From Bacillus testis (lineage in GTDB: Bacteria; Bacillota; Bacilli; Bacillales; DSM-1321): DNA of 64,000 nucleotides. Positions 8,479 to 16,484 of the stretch are shown here, one piece after another. Each line of letters begins with the position of its first letter. The stretch's first letter is position 1. A program made the position numbers and the translations under genes. The notes beneath the pieces are model-generated. The model did no database searches and was not told the DNA's origin. It saw nothing but the letters and a program-made list of their open reading frames with translations. The stretch covers positions 878,249 to 942,248 of the forward strand of contig NZ_LN851186.1 of the NCBI RefSeq assembly GCF_001243895.1, read 5' to 3'.

Positions 8479-8511
8479 AAGGACAAGAGGCGTCGGCCTT
8501 CTTGTCCTTTT
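8477..8511 (+). terminator. Terminator after the CBS gene
   Basis: The 11-bp stem AAAAGGACAAG/CTTGTCCTTTT starts inside the stop region and has a 13-base loop that can pair further. Confidence 0.8.
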
Positions 8512-8540
8512 GTGATTGCTGGGGTAAATATTGAGCTGAA

Positions 8541-8896
8541 AAGGGCTCCAGTCCCTACGCCGCTAAACGGTCACTTCCGCTTTTCGGTGTTGTCTAGCTC
8601 CGAACACCCAACGGCTAGGGGACTTCACCCTTTTCTTCTACGATAAGTCAACATCGGTTCGTACCTCACCGTGTTTCCTATATCTCAAAGAGAAAGGGCT
8701 CCAGTCCCTACGTCGCTAAACGACCGTTTCCGCTTTTCGGTGTTGTCTAGCTGCAGTGACCAGGGACTAGCAAACTTCACTCTTTTCCCTACGATAAGTC
8801 AACATCAGCTCCCTACGTTCGCTGTGTTTCCTTTATCTCAGGAAAAGAGCTCCAGTTTGTACGTCCCTAAACGGTCACTTCCGCTTTTCGGTGTTA
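8541..8896 (+). repeat. Tandem intergenic repeat, 2.3 units of about 152 bp (GTCTAGCT family)
   Basis: Units start near 8541, 8694 and 8845 (periods about 153 and 151 bases). Each opens with GGGCTCCAGTCCCTACG or a close variant, then CGCTAAACGG-CACTTCCG, CTTTTCGGTGTTGTCTAGCT, ACGATAAGTCAACATC and GTGTTTCCT-TATCTCA. The third unit stops at 8896 directly against the stop codon of the 28-residue peptide gene. Shorter pieces of the same core recur at 13722-13766 and 25241-25281. No coding frame is preserved between units. Confidence 0.85.
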
Positions 8897-8980
8897 ATTT
8901 GTTGGTTTGTCGTTGTAGCCTGCTGTGAAGATGGCTGTTAAGAAAGATAAGCTTACTAAACAAATGATTACTAAACCCAT
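8894..8980 (-). CDS. 28-residue hydrophobic membrane peptide
   Basis: On the minus strand ATG at 8980 is preceded by AAAAGGAGGAATAACC, a near-ideal Shine-Dalgarno site with seven bases of spacing. The peptide has one membrane segment (GLVIICLVSLSFLTAIF, residues 2-18) and a polar tail ending NDKPTN. It lies between the tandem repeats and prkA, convergent with the repeats. A longer 60-codon frame exists but ignores the ribosome site. No family is recognised; small single-span peptides of this kind are common in sporulating Bacilli. The strong ribosome site is the main support. Confidence 0.6.
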   Translation of the reverse strand: MGLVIICLVSLSFLTAIFTAGYNDKPTN

Positions 8981-9034
8981 GGTTATTCCTCCTTTTGATT
9001 TGATTCTAATTGGCACTAAGACTTCCGTTTCATG

Positions 9035-9130
9035 GGAAGACGAAGAAGTGCCAGTAAGAAGCATCGATTGGTTCAACTAATGATCGGTGGGGATGAAAAA
9101 AATTCCTCCACCGATTAAAGTTTTGTTTTA
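9035..9130 (+). repeat. Intergenic hairpin-repeat family, copy B
   Basis: It shares GTAAG, TTGGTTCA, AAT-AT and a GGTGGGG/CCTCCACC hairpin (about 9083-9115) with copy C at 28593-28690, and ends with CCGATTAAAGTTTTGTTTTAT as in copy A. It lies just downstream of the minus-strand peptide's promoter side and upstream of prkA. Confidence 0.65.
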
Positions 9131-9255
9131 TCAAATAAATCCATTTTTTACATATTTTTATTATAGCGGATATCACTGTCTCCGAAAAGAAGGGTTATGC
9201 AATTTTGCCGGGAAGGATGGCAAAAAGGTGAAGAAGGATTTCGGCAAGAGAGTTA

Positions 9256-9284
9256 TCATCTTCATAGGCAAGTGTGCATACAGT
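9256..9284 (+). promoter_or_regulatory. Sigma-E-type promoter of prkA
   Basis: TCATCTT (9256-9262), 14 bases, then CATACAGT (9277-9284) fits the sigma-E consensus KMATATT-N14-CATACAMT with one mismatch in each box. Transcription would start near 9291, about 36 bases before the prkA ATG. Mother-cell expression of prkA is known in B. subtilis. Confidence 0.65.
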
Positions 9285-9326
9285 ATTAAGAAACATCCCT
9301 GATATAAAATACAGAGGAGGTTCCTT

Positions 9327-11222
9327 ATGGATATTTTACGCAAAATTGAAAGACATAGAGAAGAAGAGCAAAAGCTTAAGTGGGAAGGTACCTTCGCAGA
9401 TTACTTAGCATTAGTGAAAGAACGGCCCTGGATTGCTCAGTCTGCACATTCGCGTGTATACAATATGATAAAAGATGCCGGTATTGAAGACGTTAATGGC
9501 CAACGGACATATTCCTTCTTTAGTAATCAAATGTTCGGTCTGGAAGAATCCCTTGAAAGGCTTGTGGAGGAGTATTTTCATCCGGCTGCTAAGCGCCTTG
9601 ATGTGCGAAAAAGAATTCTCTTGTTGATGGGACCGGTAAGCGGCGGGAAATCGACACTTGTCAGCCTAATCAAACGAGGCCTTGAAAAGTATTCTCTCCA
9701 GGATCACGGAGCTATTTATGCCATTAAAGATTGCCCGATGCATGAGGATCCTCTTCATTTAATCCCCCAGCATTTGCGTAATGATTTCTATGACGAATAT
9801 GGGATCCGTATAGAAGGGAATCTTTCCCCGCTAAATGTGATGAAGCTTGAAGAGGAATATGGCGGCCGTATCGAAGACGTTATGGTTGAACGGATTTTTC
9901 TTTCAGAAGACAAACGGGTAGGAATTGGGACTTTCTCTCCTTCTGATCCTAAGTCGCAGGATATTGCCGACCTGACAGGCAGTATCGATTTTTCGACGAT
10001 CGCTGAGTTCGGCTCCGAATCAGACCCTCGCGCCTATCGTTTCGACGGAGAGTTGAATAAGGCAAACCGCGGCATTATGGAGTTTCAAGAGATGCTGAAA
10101 TGTGATGAAAAGTTTTTGTGGCATCTGCTTTCCTTGACTCAGGAAGGAAATTTTAAGGCTGGGCGGTTTGCTTTAATCTCTGCTGATGAATTGATTATTG
10201 CCCATACGAACGAAACTGAATATCGTTCATTCATTTCCAATAAGAAAAATGAAGCGCTCCATTCGCGGATTATCGTTATGCCTGTGCCTTACAATCTGCG
10301 GGTCAGCGAGGAAGAAAAAATATATGAAAAAATGATTGGCGAGAGTGATGTCAACGATGTCCATATTGCTCCGCATACGCTGCGGGTTGCCGCTATGTTC
10401 ACCATACTAACCCGATTGAAAGATCCGAAGAAAGGCGATATCGATCTAGTGAAGAAGATGAGATTGTACGACGGTGAAAATGTTGAAGGCTTTAATAGCG
10501 CAGACGTTGAAGAGATGAAAAAGGAGTATCAAGATGAAGGAATGAGCGGCATTGATCCAAGATATGTCATTAACCGCATTTCCTCTACCATCATCCGCAA
10601 AGAGGTGGCATCCATCAATGCATTGGATGTACTCCGAAGCTTGAAGGAAGGGCTTGATCAACATCCTTCCATCACTTCCGAGCTGCGCGAGAAATATATG
10701 AATTATATCTCGTTGGCCCGTAAGGAATTCGATAATATCGCCAAGAAAGAAGTGCAGAAAGCCTTTGTTTATTCATACGAAGAATCAGCCAAAACGCTGA
10801 TGGATAATTATCTTGATAATGTAGAAGCCTATTGCAATAAGTCCAAATTGCGCGATCCGTTGACAGGGGAGGAAATTACACCGGATGAAAAGTTGATGCG
10901 ATCGATTGAGGAACAAATCGGTATTTCAGAAAACGCTAAAAAGGCATTCCGCGAAGAAATATTAATCCGCATTTCTGCATTTGCTAGAAAAGGAAAGCGA
11001 TTTGATTACAATTCCCATGACCGCCTCCGAGAAGCAATCCAAAAGAAATTATTTGCTGATTTGAAGGATGTCGTTAAAATCACCACCTCTTCTAAAACGC
11101 CTAATGAGGAGCAGTTGAAGAAAGTCAATGAAGTGGTGGCAAGACTGGTGAATGAACATGGCTACAATACCACGTCCGCCAATGAATTGCTGCGGTATGT
11201 CGGCAGTCTGTTGAACCGTTAA
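9327..11222 (+). CDS. prkA: PrkA serine protein kinase / AAA+ protein
   Basis: PrkA is a cytoplasmic AAA+ ATPase with a C-terminal kinase-like domain. It contributes to sporulation, and the family is also described as having Lon-like protease activity. The 631-residue product is full length. The Walker A loop GPVSGGKST is at residues 102-110, the N-terminal AAA_PrkA region spans about residues 15-380, and the PrkA C-terminal domain spans about residues 390-630. AGAGGAGG precedes the ATG. The sigma-E-like promoter upstream and the functional partners yhbH (13.9 kb) and spoVR (53 kb) in this window support a sporulation role. In B. subtilis yhbH is adjacent; here three genes intervene. Confidence 0.95.
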   Translation: MDILRKIERHREEEQKLKWEGTFADYLALVKERPWIAQSAHSRVYNMIKDAGIEDVNGQRTYSFFSNQMFGLEESLERLVEEYFHPAAKRLDVRKRILLLMGPVSGGKSTLVSLIKRGLEKYSLQDHGAIYAIKDCPMHEDPLHLIPQHLRNDFYDEYGIRIEGNLSPLNVMKLEEEYGGRIEDVMVERIFLSEDKRVGIGTFSPSDPKSQDIADLTGSIDFSTIAEFGSESDPRAYRFDGELNKANRGIMEFQEMLKCDEKFLWHLLSLTQEGNFKAGRFALISADELIIAHTNETEYRSFISNKKNEALHSRIIVMPVPYNLRVSEEEKIYEKMIGESDVNDVHIAPHTLRVAAMFTILTRLKDPKKGDIDLVKKMRLYDGENVEGFNSADVEEMKKEYQDEGMSGIDPRYVINRISSTIIRKEVASINALDVLRSLKEGLDQHPSITSELREKYMNYISLARKEFDNIAKKEVQKAFVYSYEESAKTLMDNYLDNVEAYCNKSKLRDPLTGEEITPDEKLMRSIEEQIGISENAKKAFREEILIRISAFARKGKRFDYNSHDRLREAIQKKLFADLKDVVKITTSSKTPNEEQLKKVNEVVARLVNEHGYNTTSANELLRYVGSLLNR

Positions 11223-11285
11223 ATTAGCTATGGTAAAAGTTTACAACACTCTCGGGCGGGTATAGAAGCTTAGGGGTGAAGAGGT

Positions 11286-11471
11286 TTGGAAGAGGGAATG
11301 AAATCACTGAAAAAGAACGTTGTACCGGAGAACAGTTCAATGGCTTCGGATATGAAGCAGGTTAAGGAGCTTGGCAAAGAGATGGAACGAATGGATACGG
11401 GGCAAGAGTTGCAGGAAGAAAAGCATCTTTATACAGATCCTATCCAAGAATTGAACGGCCAGGAAAAATAG
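11286..11471 (+). CDS. 61-residue charged protein of unknown function
   Basis: This small, highly charged protein has about one third Glu/Lys residues, no membrane segment and repeated amphipathic stretches (KQVKELGKEMERM). It follows prkA after 63 bases and is closed by a terminator, so it may be transcribed with prkA. AGGGGTGA lies seven bases before the TTG at 11286; an internal ATG at 11298 is the alternative start. I do not recognise the family. Small hydrophilic proteins in this setting are often spore or sporulation proteins, but that is only a guess from context. Confidence 0.55.
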   Translation: MEEGMKSLKKNVVPENSSMASDMKQVKELGKEMERMDTGQELQEEKHLYTDPIQELNGQEK

Positions 11472-11500
11472 GCATCCCAATGGGGTGCCCATTTTTTGTA
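11472..11500 (+). terminator. Terminator of the prkA/61-residue ORF unit
   Basis: The 8-bp stem GGCATCCC/GGGGTGCC has an AAT loop and is followed by CATTTTTTG. Confidence 0.8.
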
Positions 11501-11586
11501 TCTTTTTGCCTGTGGGTACTACGGATAATTACAAGCCTACTTCATACACTACTAGTATTGACTTAATATGATGGAGTGTACACAAA

Positions 11587-12342
11587 ATGAGAAAATACGT
11601 TTATGCAGGATACCTTTTGTTAATGCTTACTGTTGGGCCGATTGCGGGTAGTGTGGGTGCAGAGGGCCAAAGCAGGGCAGATTATGAACAATCGGGCAAA
11701 GTGATATGGGAAGGCAAAACAGAAAAAAAGATAGTGGCTCTTACTTTTGACGATGGCCCCCATGAAATTTATACCCCGCAAATCCTAGATATTTTAGCGA
11801 AACATCACATGAAGGCGACTTTTTTTGTTTCAGGCTCTAAAGTAAGCCGGCATCCTGAAATCCTTCGCCGGACTTTTGAAGAAGGCCATGAAATCGGCAA
11901 CCATAGTTACAACCATATTTATAATCGGCGGATTACATCGGCTAAACTCGAGTCAGAGCTTTTAGAAACAGAGAAAATCATACATAAAGTTACAGGGCAA
12001 AAGCCTACCCTCTATCGGCCGGTTGGGGGGTTGTACAATAATATGATGGTTGAAACAGCCGTCAAGAATGGCTATAGGGTCGTTCTATGGTCATGGCACC
12101 AAGATCCAAAAGACTGGCGAAGCCCCGGCGCATCTACAATAGCTAATCATATTATCAAAAATCTCCACCCTGGGGATATTATTTTACTTCATGATTGGAG
12201 AAGAAATCCGCAAACGGTCCAGGCGCTGGAACAAATTACGGATTTCTTAGACCGTGAAGGATACCAATGCGTCACGGTTTCACAAATGATTTATCAATCG
12301 AATCCTTCTATTCCTGAATCCTTTTTTCAATCAGTCCAATAA
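11587..12342 (+). CDS. Secreted polysaccharide deacetylase (NodB domain)
   Basis: The product is 251 residues with an N-terminal signal peptide (about residues 1-25, ending near SVGAEG) and one NodB homology domain (about residues 48-240). Motif 1 is TFDDGPH (Asp55-Asp56) and motif 2 is NHSYNH (His106, His110), giving the metal-binding Asp-His-His triad; the later RPVGG and LLHDW segments are motifs 3 and 5. The enzymes remove N- or O-acetyl groups from peptidoglycan or chitin-like polymers. CATACACT at 11543-11550 equals the sigma-E -10 consensus, but I see no matching -35, so sporulation control is only possible. GGAGTG precedes the ATG. Confidence 0.9.
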   Translation: MRKYVYAGYLLLMLTVGPIAGSVGAEGQSRADYEQSGKVIWEGKTEKKIVALTFDDGPHEIYTPQILDILAKHHMKATFFVSGSKVSRHPEILRRTFEEGHEIGNHSYNHIYNRRITSAKLESELLETEKIIHKVTGQKPTLYRPVGGLYNNMMVETAVKNGYRVVLWSWHQDPKDWRSPGASTIANHIIKNLHPGDIILLHDWRRNPQTVQALEQITDFLDREGYQCVTVSQMIYQSNPSIPESFFQSVQ

Positions 12343-12560
12343 GAAAAGGAGAACCCGGTTGGAAGGAATGATCAGAGGATTGGCTGACAATTTGTTTGAT
12401 TAAGAGCCTTAAGCTGTTTTGTCTTCTTTTATCACAGATTAAAAAATTGAAAAATCAGGAAAAGTTTTCTATACTTGACGGATATAGGGACTATTTGTTC
12501 ATTTGGAATATAAGACTATCTGCTGATTTTAGGAAGACAAGCATGCTGGAAGGTGATGAG

Positions 12561-13352
12561 ATGAAGAGAATAGCCGCCTTTTTTACAAAAAAAAATATGA
12601 CGATAATCATTGTTCTTTTTGTTTTCATTGTTTGTGCTGGAGTTTCTCTCGGAAAATATTTGCAAAACATCATTCTTAAGAGCAATGATCGATCAGTCAA
12701 GATGGTTGAGCCTGAAAAAGAAGAATTGTCCAGTGCAGCGATTGAACAGCTTTCAAATGACCGTTTTCCAATGGACGTTCCATTAGTGCAACAGATGCCA
12801 GAGCTACCCAGAGGTTGTGAAGTAACGTCACTCACAATGCTGCTTCAATACATGGGGCACGTTGTTGACAAAATGGTATTGGCTAAACAAATCGCACATC
12901 AGCCTTATAATGATAATGGATTTCGAGGCAACATGCATACCGGATTTGTCGGTAACATGTATACATTTGACCAACCGGGATTGGGCGTTTTTGTTGAGCC
13001 TATTATCCAATTGGCACAAACCTATGTTGGGCAAAATAATGTGATTGATTTAACGGGAAGTAGCCCGTCCAAGTTGTACGAGTTGCTGGATAAAGGCATT
13101 CCTATCTGGGTTCTTACCAATGTTCAATTTCAGCCGCTTTCAGACGCTGAGTTTCAAACATGGAAGACGAAGGAAGGACCAATGAATGTGACGTATAGCC
13201 AGCACAGTGTTATATTGACGGGGTATACCGCTGACCACCTTTACGTTAATGACCCTCTACAGTCTAGAAAAAATAGGGTCATTTCGCGCACGGCATTTGA
13301 AAAGTCTTGGATCCAAATGGGCAGCCAGGCAATGGCCATTACAGAAGAGTAA
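12561..13352 (+). CDS. Membrane-anchored C39-like peptidase family protein
   Basis: The product is 263 residues: an N-terminal membrane anchor (about residues 13-33), a linker, and a Peptidase_C39_2 domain (about residues 70-255). The expected catalytic residues are visible: Cys86 in PRGCEVTSL, His in QHSVILTGY, and Asp in YVNDPLQ. These are extracellular papain-fold peptidases similar to B. subtilis YvpB; bacteriocin processing is not implied because no ABC exporter is attached. The start is ATG at 12561 preceded by GAAGGTGATGAG; the longer frame from 12396 lacks a ribosome site. The substrate is unknown. Confidence 0.85.
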   Translation: MKRIAAFFTKKNMTIIIVLFVFIVCAGVSLGKYLQNIILKSNDRSVKMVEPEKEELSSAAIEQLSNDRFPMDVPLVQQMPELPRGCEVTSLTMLLQYMGHVVDKMVLAKQIAHQPYNDNGFRGNMHTGFVGNMYTFDQPGLGVFVEPIIQLAQTYVGQNNVIDLTGSSPSKLYELLDKGIPIWVLTNVQFQPLSDAEFQTWKTKEGPMNVTYSQHSVILTGYTADHLYVNDPLQSRKNRVISRTAFEKSWIQMGSQAMAITEE

Positions 13353-13425
13353 AAGTCTCATCATTGGTTTTATCTATTTCTTGATGCCCTAACACCATTG
13401 GATTCGGAGTTAATAATGATAAATT

Positions 13426-13470
13426 AAAAAGGACAGATAAGCAGGATAAATGCTCTATCTATCCTTTTTT
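13426..13470 (+). terminator. Terminator after the C39-peptidase gene
   Basis: AAAAAGGA pairs with TCCTTTTT (13426-13433, 13462-13469), the stem continues after one mismatch (AGATA/TATCT), and a T run follows. Confidence 0.7.
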
Positions 13471-13721
13471 GTACTACAAATGACCTTATTTACTACAATA
13501 AAAGTTGTTATCGTTTGTTTAAGTACATCACTTAACAATCTTGCATTCAGAACATTCGCCTACCAATGGCTTCAATTTTTCATTCCTTTTGCACCTTTAC
13601 CTCTTCCTTTTCTCCCTCATAAACTGCTAGCACAACTTAATTAAAATTGTTTTCATATAAAAAGAAGGGATTAAACATTGTGGATGCAAAGAAAACCATG
13701 AACACTGAGCAAGTTTCATTT

Positions 13722-13766
13722 TAGCTCACAGTTTGTACGTCCCTAAACGGTCACTTCTGTTTTTCG
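13722..13766 (+). repeat. Solo fragment of the GTCTAGCT-family repeat
   Basis: The stretch CAGTTTGTACGTCCCTAAACGG followed by TCACTTCTG and TTTTTCG copies the opening of the third tandem unit at 8845-8890 with one or two changes. Confidence 0.75.
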
Positions 13767-13889
13767 CCTAATTATCTAAATTGTTTGCAAATTAGGATGA
13801 GGATTTGCATAAGATAGATTAATACATTAGAAGCCAAGTCTTTGGGAAAGTGATTTTGACAGAAATTGAATAAGGGGAGGGAAGATGAC

Positions 13890-15059
13890 ATGTCGGCTGA
13901 TGAACAACACCAGTTTGTAGTATCAAAGGAAGATTGGTCCCTCCATCGCAAAGGATTTGATGATCAGCAGCGCCATCAAGAAAAAGTCCAGGAAGCGATT
14001 AAGAATAATTTACCTGATCTTGTTTCTGAAGAAAGCATTATTATGTCGAATGGGACAGATGTAATTAAGATTCCCATCCGTTCCTTGGATGAATTTAAGA
14101 TTCGTTATAATTATGATAAGAATAAGCATGTTGGACAGGGCGATGGAGAAAGCCAGATCGGCGATGTTGTGGCAAGGGATGGTTCGCCGGCACAGAAGGC
14201 CCCCGGCAAAGGCCAAGGGGCAGGAGACCAAGCGGGCGAGGATTATTATGAAGCGGAAATCTCGCTGCTCGAATTAGAGGAAGTGCTATTCAGCCAATTA
14301 GAATTGCCTAACCTGCAAAAGAAAGAAATGGCAGACCAAACGGTCGAGCATATTGAATTTAATGATATACGAAAAACAGGATTAATGGGCAATATCGATA
14401 AGAAAAAAACGATGTTTGCAGCATTCAAACGCAATGCTTTAACAGGAAAGCCCGGTTTTTATCCGATCGTGCAGGAGGATTTGAAGTTTAAGACATGGAA
14501 TGAAATTATTAAACCAGATTCCAAAGCGGTCGTCCTTGCTATGATGGATACGTCAGGTTCGATGGGATTATGGGAGAAGTATATGGCCAGGAGCTTTTTC
14601 TTCTGGATGACTCGCTTTTTGCGCACGAAATATGAAAGTGTTGAAATCGAGTTTATCGCTCATCACACGGAGGCAAAGGTTGTATCCGAGGAGGATTTCT
14701 TCTCAAAAGGGGAAAGTGGAGGGACAATTTGTTCTTCAGTCTACCGAAAGGCATTAGAAATCATTGATGGAAAATATGAACCATCCAAATATAATATTTA
14801 TCCGTTTCATTTCTCTGACGGGGACAATTTAACATCCGACAATGCCCGTTGTGTCAAGCTTGTAGAAGAAATTATGAAACGCTCCAATATGTTCGGGTAT
14901 GGGGAGGTCAATCAATATAACCGTCACTCTACTTTGATGAGTGCTTATAAAAATCTAAAAAATGAAAAATTTTATTATTACATTTTAAAACAAAAAAGCG
15001 ATGTATTTCATGCGATGAAAAGCTTTTTTCACAAAGATGAGCAGGCCGTTCATGCTTAA
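13890..15059 (+). CDS. yhbH: YhbH family (DUF444) sporulation protein
   Basis: This 389-residue protein of the UPF0229/DUF444 family carries a von Willebrand A-like domain in its C-terminal half. The MIDAS-like motif DTSGSMG is at residues 220-226 and a conserved N-terminal region includes [11 protein letters not shown]. In B. subtilis yhbH is a sporulation gene in the mother-cell programme, and together with PrkA and SpoVR it forms a conserved functional set (YeaG-YeaH-YcgB in enterobacteria). ATG 13890 follows GGGGAGGGAAG; an upstream TTG at 13866 lacks a site. A terminator follows immediately. Confidence 0.93.
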   Translation: MSADEQHQFVVSKEDWSLHRKGFDDQQRHQEKVQEAIKNNLPDLVSEESIIMSNGTDVIKIPIRSLDEFKIRYNYDKNKHVGQGDGESQIGDVVARDGSPAQKAPGKGQGAGDQAGEDYYEAEISLLELEEVLFSQLELPNLQKKEMADQTVEHIEFNDIRKTGLMGNIDKKKTMFAAFKRNALTGKPGFYPIVQEDLKFKTWNEIIKPDSKAVVLAMMDTSGSMGLWEKYMARSFFFWMTRFLRTKYESVEIEFIAHHTEAKVVSEEDFFSKGESGGTICSSVYRKALEIIDGKYEPSKYNIYPFHFSDGDNLTSDNARCVKLVEEIMKRSNMFGYGEVNQYNRHSTLMSAYKNLKNEKFYYYILKQKSDVFHAMKSFFHKDEQAVHA

Positions 15060-15084
15060 GGAGAGGGAATCCTCTTCTTTTTTT
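15059..15084 (+). terminator. Terminator of yhbH
   Basis: The 8-bp stem AGGAGAGG/CCTCTTCT has a GAAT loop and is followed by TTTTTT. Confidence 0.8.
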
Positions 15085-15138
15085 GCGTTTAATCACTCTA
15101 TATTTCATGGAAATAGTATTGTTCAATAGATAAATATT

Positions 15139-15167
15139 TTGATTTTTCAAACGATTGGTGATATGAT
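15139..15167 (+). promoter_or_regulatory. Sigma-A-like promoter of the PTS IIC-like gene
   Basis: TTGATT (15139-15144) and TATGAT (15162-15167) have a 17-base spacer. The predicted start near 15175 gives a leader of about 235 bases before the transporter gene. Confidence 0.6.
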
Positions 15168-15199
15168 AAGTGAAAATCTTCAGAGAGGGGCACTTGATT

Positions 15200-15247
15200 A
15201 TGGAGGCTAATCCTTGTCATTATACTATTAATATTATTTTAATATGA
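15200..15247 (+). CDS. Candidate 15-codon leader peptide
   Basis: ATG at 15200 is preceded by GAGAGGGG with nine bases of spacing and opens a frame reading MEANPCHYTINIILI. It starts about 25 bases after the predicted transcription start and lies upstream of a terminator-like hairpin in the same leader. This layout suggests translation-coupled attenuation. It could instead be a chance frame. Confidence 0.4.
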   Translation: MEANPCHYTINIILI

Positions 15248-15337
15248 GGCTGAAAAGCTAGATAACCCTATGCTTATAGACATTCAGAGTTTATTTTGTG
15301 ATGCTGTGAGCAAAGCGTTCTGGCAGTTCAGTAACCC

Positions 15338-15359
15338 AAAACCGATAATCGGTTTTTTA
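15338..15359 (+). terminator. Terminator-like hairpin inside the transporter leader (possible attenuator)
   Basis: AAACCG and CGGTTT pair around ATAAT and are followed by TTTTTAT. It lies about 50 bases before the transporter start. yhbH already has its own terminator at 15059-15084, so this one belongs to the leader. Confidence 0.55.
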
Positions 15360-15411
15360 TTTGAAATAATAATATTGAATATTCAGTTAATTTAACAAAG
15401 GAGTGTCCATC

Positions 15412-16431
15412 ATGACTAAAAGGGAAAAGTACGTTGAACTATTATATAAGGCCTCGACTGGTATTGCGAATGCCGTCTTAGTTACTTTGGGAATCGGCTT
15501 ACTGCTTGAATCAGTGGGGGGTTATCTGCATTGGGATGTATTGCTGGCTGTCGGGGGAGCTGCAAAAGTGTTGCTCGCACCGGCTTTGGGAGCCGGGATT
15601 GCCTACCAGCTGGGCGGAAATTCCCTTGTGATCTTTAGTGCAATGGCCAGCGGTGCGGTCGGAGGAGCGGCCATTCAACGTACTGCTGAAGGGTTCACAT
15701 TGGTGACCGGGCAGCCCATTTCGGCAGTCCTTGCAGCAGCTCTTGCCACTTACATCGGGATTAAAATCACCGGGAAAACAAAGCTTGATATTATGGCTAT
15801 TCCTTTGGGAGCGGTGCTTGTCGGCGGAGTTTCAGGTGTCTACTTGGCAAAAGTGACTACTCCTTTATTGAATTGGATTTCAAGCCAAATTACAGAATCT
15901 GTCCAAGGATCGCCTGTTCTTGGCAGCATAGTGATTGCTTTAGTGTTCAGTTTGTTATTAATGACACCCGCGTCTTCCGCTGCATTGGCTATTGCCCTTC
16001 AGCTTGACCCGGTATCAAGTGCGGCAGCGTTGATCGGTTGTACGGTCCAATTTGTTGGTTTTACATATATGTCTCGCAAGGACAATGATTTTGGAGGATT
16101 TTTAGCCCAAGCTGTTATAACGCCTAAAGTCCAATTCCCGAATTTAATCAAAAATCCTTTGTACCTTATCCCTCCTTTTGTAGCTGCAGCCATCAGCGCG
16201 CCGGTTGCGACGATGGTGTTTCACTTCCAGACTACATATGAACTTGCAGGGATGGGGTTGAGTTCAATGATTGCCCCTATCAGTATTTTGATGACCCAAG
16301 GGTTCCAAGTATTTTTGGTGTATGTAGGAGCAGGTATGATTTTACCTGGGCTTATAACGCTTGCCTTGCATAGAAGCTTAAAAATGATGGGAAAAGTCAA
16401 TGCTGGAGATCTTCATTTAGAAGTCCAATAA
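15412..16431 (+). CDS. PTS_EIIC_2-family membrane transporter
   Basis: The product is 339 residues with about nine or ten membrane segments and the glycine-rich repeats of the PTS_EIIC_2 family (GGAAKVLLAPALGAGIAYQL, GAVGGAAIQ, TPASSAALAIAL). Members are annotated as PTS sugar IIC components but lack fused IIA/IIB domains, and no IIA/IIB genes are adjacent here, so PTS-dependent phosphorylation is doubtful. The substrate is unknown. ATG 15412 follows AAAGGAG with eight bases of spacing; an upstream GTG at 15403 overlaps the ribosome site. It is a single-gene unit closed by a strong bidirectional terminator. Confidence 0.8.
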   Translation: MTKREKYVELLYKASTGIANAVLVTLGIGLLLESVGGYLHWDVLLAVGGAAKVLLAPALGAGIAYQLGGNSLVIFSAMASGAVGGAAIQRTAEGFTLVTGQPISAVLAAALATYIGIKITGKTKLDIMAIPLGAVLVGGVSGVYLAKVTTPLLNWISSQITESVQGSPVLGSIVIALVFSLLLMTPASSAALAIALQLDPVSSAAALIGCTVQFVGFTYMSRKDNDFGGFLAQAVITPKVQFPNLIKNPLYLIPPFVAAAISAPVATMVFHFQTTYELAGMGLSSMIAPISILMTQGFQVFLVYVGAGMILPGLITLALHRSLKMMGKVNAGDLHLEVQ

Positions 16432-16440
16432 TGATGAACC

Positions 16441-16481
16441 AAAGAATGCCCGGATGCTTAAGGAGCGTCCGGGCATTCTTT
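16441..16481. terminator. Bidirectional terminator between the PTS_EIIC_2 gene and gntP
   Basis: The 14-bp stem AAAGAATGCCCGGA/TCCGGGCATTCTTT works for both converging genes, with T-rich flanks on both strands. Confidence 0.85.
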
Positions 16482-16484
16482 GAT

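Larger units (their letters stand above)
13353..13889. other. Intergenic region before yhbH
   Basis: It holds the C39-peptidase terminator (13426-13470) and a fragment of the GTCTAGCT-family repeat (13722-13766). A short frame at 13680 (GTG, 14 codons, after AAGAAGGGA) runs into that repeat and looks like a gene start cut off by it; its reading VDAKKTMNTEQVSF is too short to classify. Nothing else is supported. Confidence 0.45.

Noticed and set aside
8671-8928. 85-codon frame over the tandem repeats
   Set aside because: It runs through repeat units whose frame is not preserved between copies.
9087-9302. 71-codon frame upstream of prkA
   Set aside because: It begins inside hairpin-repeat copy B, ends inside the prkA promoter and has no ribosome site.
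13450-13644. 64-codon hydrophobic frame
   Set aside because: It starts in the loop of a terminator and has no ribosome site. The hydrophobicity comes from T-rich DNA.
15250-15360. Known riboswitch or T-box class in the transporter leader
   Set aside because: No T-box sequence or hallmark of SAM, lysine, TPP, THF or preQ1 classes could be matched by eye, so only a generic attenuator is proposed.
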